Counted from the first letter of the stretch, positions 7,615 through 14,663 are shown. The stretch: DNA of 33,201 nt from Campylobacterales bacterium (GCA_029935075.1 JAOZKZ010000004.1:1-33201), one strand, 5' to 3'. A program made the numbers and translations. The notes: generated by a model from the sequence alone, not told the origin.

Positions 7615-7637
7615 ATTATACCACACTTTGCCTTAAA
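7615..7637 (-). promoter_or_regulatory. Early promoter, extended -10 type
   Basis: TTTAAG-N11-TATAAT with TGTGG before the -10. Drives the 7587-to-6772 operon. Confidence 0.75.
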
Positions 7638-7674
7638 AGGAGGTTAAAATTTTGGACTAATACTGGACTAATAA

Positions 7675-8184
7675 CTAATACTGAAACACATACCCTGCTA
7701 AAATCCAGATACTTTTCCAGTCATTATTTTTCATTAGCTCTTCATGACTAAGCCACACGACTCTTTTTTTATGTTTATCATTTAGTCCATTACAATCTAT
7801 CATGTACCCGTGGCAGTACTGGTTCATCTGGGTGGATACTAGTGTCTTTCCTATGTAATTGATACAATGCCCCGGGACATCAAACCCTGATTCCTCAAAG
7901 ACCTCTACCTTGGTTATTTCCTCTGGGTTTTTCCCAGGCATGTCAAAAGACCCACCAAAAGCAGTAGTCATTTTTACTCTTTTGTTTTCTCTTTCATCCA
8001 AGGGTGGCTTGGACTCGTTAATCAACCCGAACTTCCCGTCTCGGTAAAGAATAAATGCTACTGAGTCTTTCCCTGCCCTTTCTCCGTAGATATAGTACGA
8101 TTGGGCTCGCTTTACCGTGAAGTAAGGCTCGTTTTGGTGGTTCTTTTCCTCGGATTCGTAGAGAATTTCTGCTGTTCTTTTCAT
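7675..8184 (-). CDS. Nudix hydrolase-like protein with an atypical Nudix box
   Basis: 169 residues. Residues about 90-115 read GGSFDMPGKNPEE ... EVFEESGF, the G-x5-E-x7-RE-x2-EE-x-G-hydrophobic Nudix pattern. The first glutamate position carries Lys, the RE arginine is Val, and there is one extra residue. The metal-binding EExG end is intact. Nudix enzymes split nucleoside diphosphates linked to another group, or remove pyrophosphate from nucleotides or capped RNA; the substrate here cannot be read. Preceding strands (DSVAFILYRDGKFGLI) and a C-terminal VVWLSHEEL fit the fold. It lies next to the RNA-repair ligase region. Altered box residues could mean reduced or changed activity. Confidence 0.75.
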   Translation of the reverse strand: MKRTAEILYESEEKNHQNEPYFTVKRAQSYYIYGERAGKDSVAFILYRDGKFGLINESKPPLDERENKRVKMTTAFGGSFDMPGKNPEEITKVEVFEESGFDVPGHCINYIGKTLVSTQMNQYCHGYMIDCNGLNDKHKKRVVWLSHEELMKNNDWKSIWILAGYVFQY

Positions 8185-8191
8185 AATCCCT

Positions 8192-8404
8192 TTATCCTTT
8201 GTTTAAATTCATATCGTTTCTGTATACAACCCCACCAAGGACACTAACCCCTATAACAAAAAACAAAGGCACCAAGGCTTCACCAAAAATAGGCATGAGT
8301 ATAAAAAATAACCCTAAGCCTATTGTACCAAGAATACCAAAAAACAACCCTGTGGTCACAACAACCGTAAAAACTATCCCTGTGCCTGTTAAAAAATCTC
8401 TCAT
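8192..8404 (-). CDS. Two-span small membrane protein
   Basis: 70 residues, nearly all hydrophobic: two predicted membrane segments (about 8-38 and 42-60) ending GVSVLGGVVYRND. It resembles the protein at 10910-11101 (GVSLFGGVVFLS ... in the same place), so the two look like paralogues. Ribosome site AAAGGAAA. Function unknown; candidates are superinfection or membrane-remodelling proteins, but nothing in the sequence decides this. Confidence 0.65.
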   Translation of the reverse strand: MRDFLTGTGIVFTVVVTTGLFFGILGTIGLGLFFILMPIFGEALVPLFFVIGVSVLGGVVYRNDMNLNKG

Positions 8405-8413
8405 TATTTTCCT

Positions 8414-8521
8414 TTATTCAAAACTACCCACTAATGTAGGGTTTACCATAGCATGCTTAAGTGACCAATAACTAGAGAATATCACTATTACTATAATCAC
8501 TGCTATTACAAATTTATTCAC
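8414..8521 (-). CDS. Tiny single-span membrane protein (GTG start)
   Basis: A 35-residue frame starting at a GTG that overlaps the end of the ligase gene: MNKFVIAVIIVIVIFSSYWSL then a short polar tail. A single membrane helix with a positive N-terminus and tight coupling to the ligase stop favour a real gene; the ribosome site (GGGGGGT) is imperfect. Function unknown. Confidence 0.5.
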   Translation of the reverse strand: MNKFVIAVIIVIVIFSSYWSLKHAMVNPTLVGSFE

Positions 8522-9590
8522 CAGACCCCCCGAGGGCCTCTCTTAGTATCTCAGCTTTTATATAATCTCTTGTTATGTTACTGATGTATTTCTGGATGTC
8601 TTTAATCTCAAGATCATATTCCACAAAGCCTTGGGTTTCTTCTTTGATTACATCATTCAAGACCCATTTGATTATATTACCCATCATTTTAATTTCTAAT
8701 CTACCGCCATTATTAAGGTCTGCTACCTCTTGAATTCCCTGATTGAGTCTACAAACAGGCGTTACCTTCTCGGCTAGTTCTTGCTTTACCTGTTCAAGGG
8801 GGTCTTTTACCTTGGGTTGTTTTTCTTTGGTTCCTTTGGAATGAGATTCGCCTTTAACCTTGAAAATATACCTCTGGTTGTTATTATACCCTACAAAAAC
8901 TCCGCCTTCTCCAACACCGATATATCCCAATTCTCTGGCTACCGGGCACTCTTTATCCACCTTAAGGATGTATTCATTAATTTTGTTGTAGGCTTCCTTA
9001 GGGTCGTTAAAGTCTATAACGAACTTTTTTGTTTCAAAATCAAATAGATTATAGATACCTTTTTCAGGGTCGGTGAATTTTTCAATAATCTCTTTGGGGT
9101 TTTTTTCCCATGAGCCTTCTGTGGTATCCTCGTCATAGTTAACACTGGTGTATTTAACCCCAAAGACAAAGAAAGACTTTTTTAAGAGTTTGTTAATCCC
9201 TGTGTTTTTTTGAATCCCTGGTCCTGCGAACTCTCCCATCAAGGATACCTCTATTATACTACCGTCTCTTCTAATAGAATTTTCAAAAAGATCGTTTAAT
9301 TTCTCCGTGAAATAGTCTTCATTTTTCTGGACAAACATAGCAAACCCTGCGTTGTCCTTCATAGGGGTTATCTTTGAGCCTTTTGAATAAACCTTAAGGA
9401 AAATTCCATCATAAGCAACCCTGGCAAAAGTCCCGTGTAGTTTTACCGTGCTTTTGAACTCTATTTCAGGCAAAGGCAGGGTTTCGTCTGTAATGACAGT
9501 CCCGTCTACTTCTGTCCTGATGTAATAAGTCTCTCTTTTGATATCAAAAACGGTGTCCTCGAATTTACCAATACTTGTCATATTTGCCAT
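8514..9590 (-). CDS. RNA ligase (covalent nucleotidyltransferase family)
   Basis: 358 residues. It would seal 3'-OH and 5'-phosphate RNA ends through a ligase-AMP intermediate. Ordered motifs are visible: motif I KLHGT with the AMP-accepting Lys50, preceded by the STV strand; motif III-like GEFAGPGIQ (119-127); motif IIIa-like FFVFGVKY (140-147); motif IV EGGVFVG (228-234); motif V IFKVKGE (242-248). The C-terminal 100 residues are helical and probably form the RNA-specificity domain. This fits the Rnl group, and the subgroup is uncertain. The matching end-healing kinase/phosphatase is HD-Pnk at 4549-5610; in T4 the corresponding pair repairs tRNA cut by the PrrC nuclease. Ribosome site AAAGGAAA. 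Confidence 0.85.
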   Translation of the reverse strand: MANMTSIGKFEDTVFDIKRETYYIRTEVDGTVITDETLPLPEIEFKSTVKLHGTFARVAYDGIFLKVYSKGSKITPMKDNAGFAMFVQKNEDYFTEKLNDLFENSIRRDGSIIEVSLMGEFAGPGIQKNTGINKLLKKSFFVFGVKYTSVNYDEDTTEGSWEKNPKEIIEKFTDPEKGIYNLFDFETKKFVIDFNDPKEAYNKINEYILKVDKECPVARELGYIGVGEGGVFVGYNNNQRYIFKVKGESHSKGTKEKQPKVKDPLEQVKQELAEKVTPVCRLNQGIQEVADLNNGGRLEIKMMGNIIKWVLNDVIKEETQGFVEYDLEIKDIQKYISNITRDYIKAEILREALGGSGE

Positions 9591-9599
9591 TATTTTCCT

Positions 9600-9830
9600 T
9601 TAGTCTCTATAAGAAGCATTTATTTTATCCACTTCTATGCGTCTTTTTATCTCTTTGAATTTATCTTTCATCTCTTGTTTAAATGTCTCGATTTCAGCAA
9701 GAGTCTCCTCTTCTTGGAGTCTTGATCTATATCTGTACTTGGTCTCATAAAAGGCTACTTCTATTTTAGTGAGTTTTTTATGGACTTCTTTGTACTCTTT
9801 AAATGACAGATCTGCATCTTCCTCATCCAT
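9600..9830 (-). CDS. Short coiled-coil early protein
   Basis: 76 residues, highly charged and helical throughout (for example KEVHKKLTKIEVAFYETKYRYRSRLQEEETLAEIETFKQEM). It probably forms a helical hairpin or coiled coil. No recognised family. Ribosome site AAAGGAGAG; first gene after the early promoter at 9859, ahead of the RNA ligase. Confidence 0.7.
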   Translation of the reverse strand: MDEEDADLSFKEYKEVHKKLTKIEVAFYETKYRYRSRLQEEETLAEIETFKQEMKDKFKEIKRRIEVDKINASYRD

Positions 9831-9858
9831 GGTCTCTCCTTTTCTTTAAATATACCCT

Positions 9859-9881
9859 ATTATACCATAAACTTGCTTAAA
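9859..9881 (-). promoter_or_regulatory. Early promoter, extended -10 type
   Basis: TTTAAG-N11-TATAAT with TATGG before the -10, upstream of the genes from 9830 through the RNA ligase. Confidence 0.75.
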
Positions 9882-9887
9882 AAGACC

Positions 9888-10175
9888 TTAACCTTTCATT
9901 TTGTCAATCACGAAACCTAGTGCCTTAAAAATAGCCTCTGGTTCTGTTTTGCCTGTGAATGTTCTATTAATACTGTCTGTAGAAATATACTTCACTTGGC
10001 AAAAATAGTCAAAAGTATGGTCTATAAAAGACGAAATGTACCAACCTTGGTCGGCTATGTGGTCTTTTGAAAGACTAGCAATTTCGTGTATATTTGTAGC
10101 ATCGGTTTTTATTAATTGAGTTATCTCATTTAGGGTCATTTCAGGTGTCATTTCAGGGGTCATTTCAGGGGTCAT
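9888..10175 (-). CDS. Divergent member of the EPEAIFKA paralogous family
   Basis: 95 residues. The C-terminal TEPEAIFKALGFVID and the middle IHEIASLSKDHIADQGWYISSF align with the TEPEAIFKACEWIL and IYELANKCKEWAFNQGF blocks of the proteins at 15181, 16387, 16954, 17968 and 18549. The N-terminus differs: it is built of MTPE-MTPE-MTPE-MTLNE, encoded by a 12-bp tandem repeat. It overlaps the upstream stop by four bases (ATGA). Function unknown. Confidence 0.7.
   Translation of the reverse strand: MTPEMTPEMTPEMTLNEITQLIKTDATNIHEIASLSKDHIADQGWYISSFIDHTFDYFCQVKYISTDSINRTFTGKTEPEAIFKALGFVIDKMKG
10128..10175 (-). repeat. 12-bp tandem repeat carrying successive start codons
   Basis: ATGACCCCTGAA occurs twice, then ATGACACCTGAA and a degenerate ATGACCCTAAAT. 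Each unit begins with an in-frame ATG, so copy-number change would alter the N-terminus without shifting frame. Confidence 0.8.
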
Positions 10176-10468
10176 TCTTTACCCTTTGCTTTTTTTATCA
10201 ACACCCTGATATCTAAAAATACCTCATGAATATGATACTCCTCAGAAAACGGGTACATACTGAGGGTTTTGTCTGCTTGTTTTAATGTAGAACAAATATC
10301 AGGACTGATACTAGTACTAGTGGCTTTGGTACTATTTTGTAGAATGATATAAACTTTCTGGGCATTTGCCCTTGCCTCGTGAATCAGACATTCCGTTTCT
10401 GTCTTGAACTCTTCTCCATCAAAAGCCTCATAAATAGTCTCTTTTATCTCTCTTGTTTTTTCAATCAT
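10172..10468 (-). CDS. Hypothetical early protein
   Basis: 98 residues from ATG 10468 (AAAGGT upstream; an ATG at 10489 would add seven residues and deepen the overlap with the previous gene). The segment IYEAFDGEEFKTETECLIHEAR resembles a short motif seen in many small phage proteins, an aromatic-rich strand followed by a Cys-containing helix. The rest is helical. No function can be assigned. Four-base overlap with the next gene. Confidence 0.7.
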   Translation of the reverse strand: MIEKTREIKETIYEAFDGEEFKTETECLIHEARANAQKVYIILQNSTKATSTSISPDICSTLKQADKTLSMYPFSEEYHIHEVFLDIRVLIKKAKGKE

Positions 10469-10685
10469 TTTGTACCTTTTTCTGAACATTTTCCCACCAC
10501 CTTGGCGTATTCAGGTAGTTATACATCCCTGTGCCTTCATCGGGGAATGCTTTACTAAGCCTGTGAAAATTCTTAATATCCGCCTTGGTGAACACTTCTG
10601 CCAAAGCGGTATTAAAATCCCCTGCCAAGCTATACTGCCATTCATAGACAAATCTCTCTTGGCTGTTAAGGTTATTTAATGTCAT
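10461..10685 (-). CDS. Hypothetical early protein
   Basis: 74 residues, all-helical pattern (LNSQERFVYEWQYSLAGDFNTALAEVFTKADIKNFHRLSKAFPDEG ... WWENVQ). The layout (YxWQYSLaGdFntAL, then a helix and AFPxE) is recalled from small conserved phage proteins of unknown role. Ribosome site AAAGGAAA; overlaps its neighbours on both sides. Confidence 0.7.
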   Translation of the reverse strand: MTLNNLNSQERFVYEWQYSLAGDFNTALAEVFTKADIKNFHRLSKAFPDEGTGMYNYLNTPRWWENVQKKVQND

Positions 10686-10917
10686 TTATTTCCTTTGCTT
10701 CTTTCAAAAAAGACACACAATCTTTTACCCAAATTGTATCATTAGGTTTAAAGCTTAGAGTATCGGGGCATTGTTCTAGCCCTGTTTTGATTGCCAATTT
10801 ATCGAGGTTGCTTTTATTGGTATCGTATATTACTACTGATGTTATTACTATAAACAAAATACACAACACAGACACACTCAGTAGCACATCTTTATCTATT
10901 TTTTTCTTTTCATTCAT
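10672..10917 (-). CDS. Small membrane-anchored protein
   Basis: 81 residues: a Lys-rich cytoplasmic start, one membrane helix (VLLSVSVLCILFIVITSVVIY, about 11-31), then a soluble domain with GLEQC ... TIWVKDC. The two cysteines probably face the periplasm and could be bridged. The GLEQC/WVKDC pattern is recalled from small phage inner-membrane proteins without known role. Overlaps both neighbours by 8-14 bases. Confidence 0.7.
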   Translation of the reverse strand: MNEKKKIDKDVLLSVSVLCILFIVITSVVIYDTNKSNLDKLAIKTGLEQCPDTLSFKPNDTIWVKDCVSFLKEAKEINDIK

Positions 10918-11101
10918 TTCTTTTCCTTTCCTGTAGGCTTAAAAACACTACACCACCAAATAAAGACACTCCTAATAAAGAGGTAAACCAGATGCCCAAA
11001 AGTGGTGTCAATAAAACAAGCATCTCAATAAGCCCAAGAACAGCAAAGGACACCACCAGGACCAAGAATGCCACAACACCAGCACTGGTTAAATCCTTCA
11101 T
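10910..11101 (-). CDS. Two-span small membrane protein (paralogue of 8192-8404)
   Basis: 63 residues from ATG 11101, chosen for AAGGAAAGG directly upstream. Two hydrophobic stretches (about 7-32 and 34-55) end in GVSLFGGVVFLS and a charged tail. The same ending, GVSVLGGVVYRN, is seen at 8192-8404. Four-base overlap with the upstream stop. Confidence 0.65.
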   Translation of the reverse strand: MKDLTSAGVVAFLVLVVSFAVLGLIEMLVLLTPLLGIWFTSLLGVSLFGGVVFLSLQERKRNE

Positions 11102-11301
11102 ACCTTTCCTTGCTTCTGGTATTCGTTCCATGTGTTCTTTACGGCATAAACAACAGCCAGGTGCCTTGAGCGGTCTTCTGCCATGTGATTTTGGGCAAGG
11201 AACCTAAAATGAATTTTATAAATCTTGTTATACATCTGCTCTGGTGTTAGCTTCTCTTGTTTCTCGTTCTGCTTTTTCTCTTGCGTCTCTGTTTCTTTCA
11301 T
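11098..11301 (-). CDS. Hypothetical early protein, start uncertain
   Basis: 67 residues from ATG 11301 (AAAGGAAAG upstream). A Glu/Lys-rich N-terminus (MKETETQEKKQNEKQEK) leads to LTPEQMYNKIYKIHFRFLAQNHMAEDRSRHLAVVYAV, a helical domain. From this start it overlaps the upstream gene by 74 bases, which is large for this genome. An alternative ATG at 11235 leaves eight bases of overlap and a 45-residue protein. Either the ends share sequence in two frames or the shorter form is correct. Confidence 0.55.
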   Translation of the reverse strand: MKETETQEKKQNEKQEKLTPEQMYNKIYKIHFRFLAQNHMAEDRSRHLAVVYAVKNTWNEYQKQGKV

Positions 11302-11449
11302 ATTCTTTCCTTTTTCTTTTCTGGACGATATTAAATAAAGCATCCCCTGCCCCGTAACCTGCTGGAATAGACCATGCCAAAACAGCAAGGTAAGGGTTGA
11401 TAAACAAAAGCCCTAACCCTAAGACCCACAAACCAAATAATATATACAT
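11228..11449 (-). CDS. Small membrane protein with charged tail
   Basis: 73 residues from ATG 11449. Residues 2-38 are hydrophobic (YILFGLWVLGLGLLFINPYLAVLAWSIPAG), one or two membrane spans; the last 28 residues are almost all Arg, Lys and Glu (RKRKEYERNRDAREKAERE). The charged tail is encoded by the DNA that, in another frame, gives the start of the next gene. The ribosome site is weak (AAGAAG). Function unknown. Confidence 0.6.
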   Translation of the reverse strand: MYILFGLWVLGLGLLFINPYLAVLAWSIPAGYGAGDALFNIVQKRKRKEYERNRDAREKAERETREANTRADV

Positions 11450-11453
11450 TTGA

Positions 11454-11765
11454 TTATACTTCTTTGTAAGAGACGGTGCCATCATCATGAAGAGTGTATT
11501 CATAATCCTCACCACAATCTGAGTCATAAGGGACAACACCCCAGCCTGTGTACTTAGAATCATCAAGCTCGTATTCCTTGGCAGCCCTAGCAGAGCTTCT
11601 CAAGACCTGAGCAAATTTATATTCAGGATCAATGCCTCTATTTTTTGTAAAGTCCTTGTTGAACTCCTCAAGCCATGGGAGAGTGTCCTCAGGACTGGAA
11701 TCCCAATGCTTATATATTTTCACTTGGTTCTGACCTTCTACTTTAATTGTACCTCTTGTTGCCAT
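11454..11765 (-). CDS. Conserved hypothetical (MATRGTIK family)
   Basis: 103 residues. The start MATRGTIKVEGQNQVKIYKHWDSSPEDTLPWLEEFNKDF ... PEYKFAQVLRSSA is a pattern recalled from conserved bacterial and phage hypothetical proteins that begin xTRGTI and contain KHWDG. The compact acidic C-terminus ends YTLHDDGTVSYKEV. No catalytic motif is evident and the role is unknown. Ribosome site AAAGGA; first gene after the early promoter at 11795. Confidence 0.75.
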   Translation of the reverse strand: MATRGTIKVEGQNQVKIYKHWDSSPEDTLPWLEEFNKDFTKNRGIDPEYKFAQVLRSSARAAKEYELDDSKYTGWGVVPYDSDCGEDYEYTLHDDGTVSYKEV

Positions 11766-11794
11766 CTTTTGTCCTTTTCTCTTTAAGATATACT

Positions 11795-11817
11795 ATTATA
11801 CCATAACTTAACTTAGG
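11795..11817 (-). promoter_or_regulatory. Early promoter, extended -10 type
   Basis: CCTAAG (one mismatch from TTTAAG), 11 bases, TATAAT with TATGG before it. It overlaps the end of the upstream gene. Confidence 0.7.
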
Positions 11818-12119
11818 TCCTGCTGAATCAGCTCAAAAATATACTCGCACGCATCTATATCATTCAAGGAGCCGTCTTTGTTGTAAAATCTTGTCTTGTA
11901 TATATCATGGTAATATACACTACAACCGTACCAATCAGTCTTTAGTTCAAAACCCTTTCGGTTGGCATATTTTTTACACCTCTGTGCCAGCTCGAATATA
12001 TTAATCACCTTGGTGCCGTTTTCAGCCAAATATACCAAATTAGTATCAGGGATGGTAGCCAGCCTAGGGTTCGAGGCTTTTTCTTGAAGTATTTCGCTTA
12101 ATAATTTTTCTGAGATCAT
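11808..12119 (-). CDS. Divergent member of the ELANKCKEWA paralogous family
   Basis: 103 residues. The N-terminal MISEKLLSEIL and the central INIFELAQRCKKYANRKGFEL match the MISKELLSEVL and INIYELANKCKEWAFNQGF blocks of five close relatives between 15181 and 18869. The C-terminal block has decayed to DIDACEYIFELIQQ. Directly behind its own early promoter. Function unknown. Confidence 0.7.
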   Translation of the reverse strand: MISEKLLSEILQEKASNPRLATIPDTNLVYLAENGTKVINIFELAQRCKKYANRKGFELKTDWYGCSVYYHDIYKTRFYNKDGSLNDIDACEYIFELIQQDLS

Positions 12120-12145
12120 ATTTTCTCCTTCTTTAAATATACCCT

Positions 12146-12168
12146 ATTATACCACACTTTGCCTTAAA
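12146..12168 (-). promoter_or_regulatory. Early promoter, extended -10 type
   Basis: TTTAAG-N11-TATAAT with TGTGG before the -10; nearly identical over 30 bases to the site at 7615. Confidence 0.75.
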
Positions 12169-12187
12169 AGAGGGTTAAACTTTAAGG

Positions 12188-12673
12188 CTAAAGTAAAAAC
12201 TCAGGATACTTTGAACCTATCTCTTGGTATTTATTTCTTAATTCACCTTGGTTTTCTATGACTATTTTCCCGTCTTTATTAAAAATCCCTGATGGTACTT
12301 CATCATCTTCGTATCTATAATTACCAATCCAGCCCTCGGTTTCTATCCAAGGCTCTAGTACCTTAAGAAAATTTTCTATCTCCTCTTGGTAATTTTTAAT
12401 ATCAAAACGAGTAGTCAAAAAATACATAGGCTCATCGGGGTGTAAATCGTCTATTTCAAACTTAATAAAAGGAATCCCAGAGAAGTAATAAGAACTAGAG
12501 TTTCCTATGGTGCTGAGCCTTCCTTTTAATCCCTCCGGGGCTAATGATTCAGCTATTTCCCACCATCCTTCACTAAACCCTGTATTTGCCTGATAATCAA
12601 GCCATTTGAGTATCCCTTCAGGGGTGTCTTTTTTAAGTTCCGTTGCCAGGTAAAGTTCTGTGTACATTCCCAT
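12188..12673 (-). CDS. Conserved hypothetical (MGMYTEL type) ending in PEFLL
   Basis: 161 residues. The beginning MGMYTELYLATELKKDTPEGILKWLDY is recalled from a conserved phage and bacterial hypothetical family. Further on are SSSYYFSGIP and RFDIKNYQEEIENFLKVLEPWI, an alpha/beta layout. The last residues, SKYPEFLL, match the C-terminal tail consensus of eleven other proteins here although the body is larger and unrelated. Ribosome site AAGGAT. Confidence 0.75.
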   Translation of the reverse strand: MGMYTELYLATELKKDTPEGILKWLDYQANTGFSEGWWEIAESLAPEGLKGRLSTIGNSSSYYFSGIPFIKFEIDDLHPDEPMYFLTTRFDIKNYQEEIENFLKVLEPWIETEGWIGNYRYEDDEVPSGIFNKDGKIVIENQGELRNKYQEIGSKYPEFLL

Positions 12674-12706
12674 ATTAATCCTTTTTGTAAAAATCCCCAG
12701 AGGGGT

Positions 12707-12967
12707 CTAAAAACTATAAGTCTTGTTATTTACCGTAAGACTGGTACATGTATCAAGGTTAATGTTCCTGTACCCCTGGGCATCATGATCAAAAACAGTC
12801 ATATAAGGTCTGTCTGCTCGTTCTACTTTATTCACGGAACCTTTAAGATTATATTCAATCCCAAGCTCGGCATGCATAGTTCTTTCTGTTTGGTCTTGCT
12901 TGATAAATGTAACATCAAACGCCCCGTTTGCACTCTTGATTAGTCTTTTTAGGTTTTCTCTTTTCAT
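12707..12967 (-). CDS. Hypothetical early protein
   Basis: 86 residues, predicted mostly beta after a basic helix (MKRENLKRLIKSANGAFDVTFIKQDQTERTMHAELGIEY). The ending NLDTCTSLTVNNKTYSF suggests a small beta fold. No family recognised. Ribosome site AAAAAGGAAAG; a short gap separates it from the upstream gene, same operon as the promoter at 13190. Confidence 0.65.
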   Translation of the reverse strand: MKRENLKRLIKSANGAFDVTFIKQDQTERTMHAELGIEYNLKGSVNKVERADRPYMTVFDHDAQGYRNINLDTCTSLTVNNKTYSF

Positions 12968-12978
12968 GTCTTTCCTTT

Positions 12979-13170
12979 TTATTTGTTAAAATAACGGTCT
13001 TCGTTAAGTTCCCATAGAGCATCTACTACATTGGTTTCGTCTTCATCAGCGGTTATAGAATACCATTCATTTACACCTCGAAAAACTTTTCCAAAAGAGA
13101 TATTGTGTTCTTTCATGAGTATATTAGCATACTCTGAAAAACTCAACCTCCTTGCTTCTTCTAGTCTCAT
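12979..13170 (-). CDS. Hypothetical early protein
   Basis: 63 residues from ATG 13170 (AGGAGA upstream; the extension to 13194 would run into the promoter). Helical start MRLEEARRLSFSEYANILMKEH, then a short acidic domain FRGVNEWYSITADEDETNVVDALWEL. Unrecognised. First gene after the promoter at 13190-13212. Confidence 0.65.
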   Translation of the reverse strand: MRLEEARRLSFSEYANILMKEHNISFGKVFRGVNEWYSITADEDETNVVDALWELNEDRYFNK

Positions 13171-13189
13171 ATCCTCTCCTTCTTTATAT

Positions 13190-13212
13190 ATCATACCACA
13201 TGTTACCTTAAA
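13190..13212 (-). promoter_or_regulatory. Early promoter, extended -10 type
   Basis: TTTAAG-N11-TATGAT with TGTGG before the -10; the -10 differs from consensus at one base. Confidence 0.65.
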
Positions 13213-13792
13213 AGGACATTAAACCCAAGAAACTCAAATCCAACGGTTCTTTTTTGGTGTTGTCTATGGTATAATCAAACTTGAAATCTTTAAGTTCATT
13301 CTCTGAACTGTGGGTATCAAGGTTGTTAATACCATCGTCTTGTATTCTAATTGTAATGACCTTATACTCTAGGTCATTTTTAAACACATCGTATTCAACC
13401 TTGAATCTAAAATCAGGGATAATACTAAGAGCTTCATTGAGGGTTCTTTGTTTGGTAAGCATAGCCCATACATCATTACCAAAGACTGGCTTCATCCCCT
13501 CTGTTCCGAAGTTTTGAAGAATTTCCCTAAAATTGATGTATTTAATAACCCCTTGGGGCTGATTATTAGGGTATACCTTGATTTCTAAACCGTACTCATC
13601 AGGGGTGTTTTTATACTCATTAAGGGCTTCCTTGGTAATCCCGAAGGTGTTCTGTATGATTTCTTTCATAGGGTCAGCAAAGCTAAGAACCTTCCCCTTC
13701 CCTTTTAGGATTTTGTTTATCTCATTTGCTATGTAGTCCTTGCCTGACCTTTTATAGCCAGATATTAGTATTACTGTTTTTGCTGTTTTCAT
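13208..13792 (-). CDS. Deoxynucleoside monophosphate kinase (T4 gp1-like)
   Basis: 194 residues. Phosphorylates dNMPs for phage DNA synthesis, in T4 including modified cytosine nucleotides. P-loop GYKRSGKD at 12-19 has Asp in the usual Ser/Thr position, as is typical of this family. VLSFADPMKE follows, then INFREILQNFGTEGMKPVFGNDVW, PDFRF and a lid/substrate region, and a C-terminal DFKFDYTIDN strand. The gene partly overlaps the downstream early promoter at its 3' end and the upstream gene by four bases. Substrate range cannot be read; DNA modification genes are not in the window. Confidence 0.85.
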   Translation of the reverse strand: MKTAKTVILISGYKRSGKDYIANEINKILKGKGKVLSFADPMKEIIQNTFGITKEALNEYKNTPDEYGLEIKVYPNNQPQGVIKYINFREILQNFGTEGMKPVFGNDVWAMLTKQRTLNEALSIIPDFRFKVEYDVFKNDLEYKVITIRIQDDGINNLDTHSSENELKDFKFDYTIDNTKKEPLDLSFLGLMSF

Positions 13793-14190
13793 CCAAACTC
13801 TTTTTCACACTCTGAGCATGTTACCCTGTACCACCCATCGGCTTTAAATGTCCCAGGGTTACCACATTTTTCACAATTCTTTGAGCAATCTTCCTCTATT
13901 TGATCAATAATAAAATCGGTCTGATCATAGTAGCCATCACTATATATGCTCAAGGAACCGAATTTCTCTTTTACCTGGAGTATCCTATAATTTAGGTTGT
14001 TTTCCTTTACTGTCTTGGAAAGCCTTGGAAGATAACTGACTATAATATCTCTCCATCCTTTGCCTACCTCGAAGCCGAATCCCATCAGGCTAACCCTTGG
14101 GTCGAAATCAGTCCCGAATAATTCAGGGTATTTTTCCAGGATTTCTTTTGTTGTTTCTGGTTTTGTTTCTGGTTTTGTTTCTTTAGACAT
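13789..14190 (-). CDS. Conserved hypothetical with C-terminal zinc ribbon
   Basis: 133 residues from ATG 14190 (AAGGAG upstream; an extension to 14259 would lie inside the previous gene). A KPETKPETTK repeat at the start is followed by a domain with GWRDIIVSYLPRLS ... QVKEKFGSLSIY, then a two-pair cysteine ribbon CEKCG ... GWYRVTCSEC. The KEKFGxL plus CxxCG arrangement is recalled from conserved hypothetical proteins of phages and prophages. Function unknown; nucleic-acid or protein binding through zinc is likely. Confidence 0.75.
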   Translation of the reverse strand: MSKETKPETKPETTKEILEKYPELFGTDFDPRVSLMGFGFEVGKGWRDIIVSYLPRLSKTVKENNLNYRILQVKEKFGSLSIYSDGYYDQTDFIIDQIEEDCSKNCEKCGNPGTFKADGWYRVTCSECEKEFG

Positions 14191-14635
14191 AATCAATATA
14201 CTCCTTGTAATTTTCGTAATTATGGATGTTTTGTTTTTGGTCTTTGACCAGAACCCCAAGTCTGCTAAAAAATGTGTTAAGGGTCTTGTCGAGTTTAGAC
14301 AGGTCTCCTTTGGTTTTTCTTAGCTTGGTCTTTACTCTTTTCATAGCCAGGTAAGAACCCTTTTCAGGTTTGGTCATCAAGCCTGATTGAACAGCCTCTA
14401 GTTCAGACTTGCTGAAATCTTTATTACCATGGATAAAAAGGGTATGATACATAGGGTCATTTTCTATGATACCGTGTGATACTGCACTCAAAGGTGTCAA
14501 ACCAAATTTAATAACTATGTGCTCCTCACCTAATGAATCTCTTGTTTGGGATTGAATCCAACCGTTTTTGAAAATCTTTTTGTAGTTATCCTGAACAGAT
14601 TTATTAAATTCATCCGGTGTCAGTTTGTTTTTCAT
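14183..14635 (-). CDS. Early paralogue of the putative internal head protein at 30339
   Basis: 150 residues. The body aligns with the late protein at 30339-30833: EFNKSVQDNYKKIFKNGW with EFIENVTKSFKKHFPNGF, and PEKGSYLAMKRVKTKLRKTKGDLSK with PEKGSFNAMDSIKTKLGNNSK, then FFSRLGVLVKDQKQNI with FFKKLSGLMKDNKDNI. It lacks the MTFKNYIKQNIQE leader of the late copy and is behind an early promoter. Function unknown; two-phase deployment of one activity is the inference. First gene after the promoter at 14664. Confidence 0.75.
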   Translation of the reverse strand: MKNKLTPDEFNKSVQDNYKKIFKNGWIQSQTRDSLGEEHIVIKFGLTPLSAVSHGIIENDPMYHTLFIHGNKDFSKSELEAVQSGLMTKPEKGSYLAMKRVKTKLRKTKGDLSKLDKTLNTFFSRLGVLVKDQKQNIHNYENYKEYIDYV

Positions 14636-14663
14636 TTTAATCCTTCTCTCTTTAAGATATACT

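Noticed and set aside
11098-11388. Longer start at 11388 for the 11098 gene, and at 11566 for the 11228 gene
   Set aside because: Both extensions run through the upstream gene and lack ribosome sites, while internal ATGs at 11301 (or 11235) and 11449 fit better.
13789-14190. KPETKPETT repeat as a significant repeat element
   Set aside because: Only two short units, probably a flexible linker.
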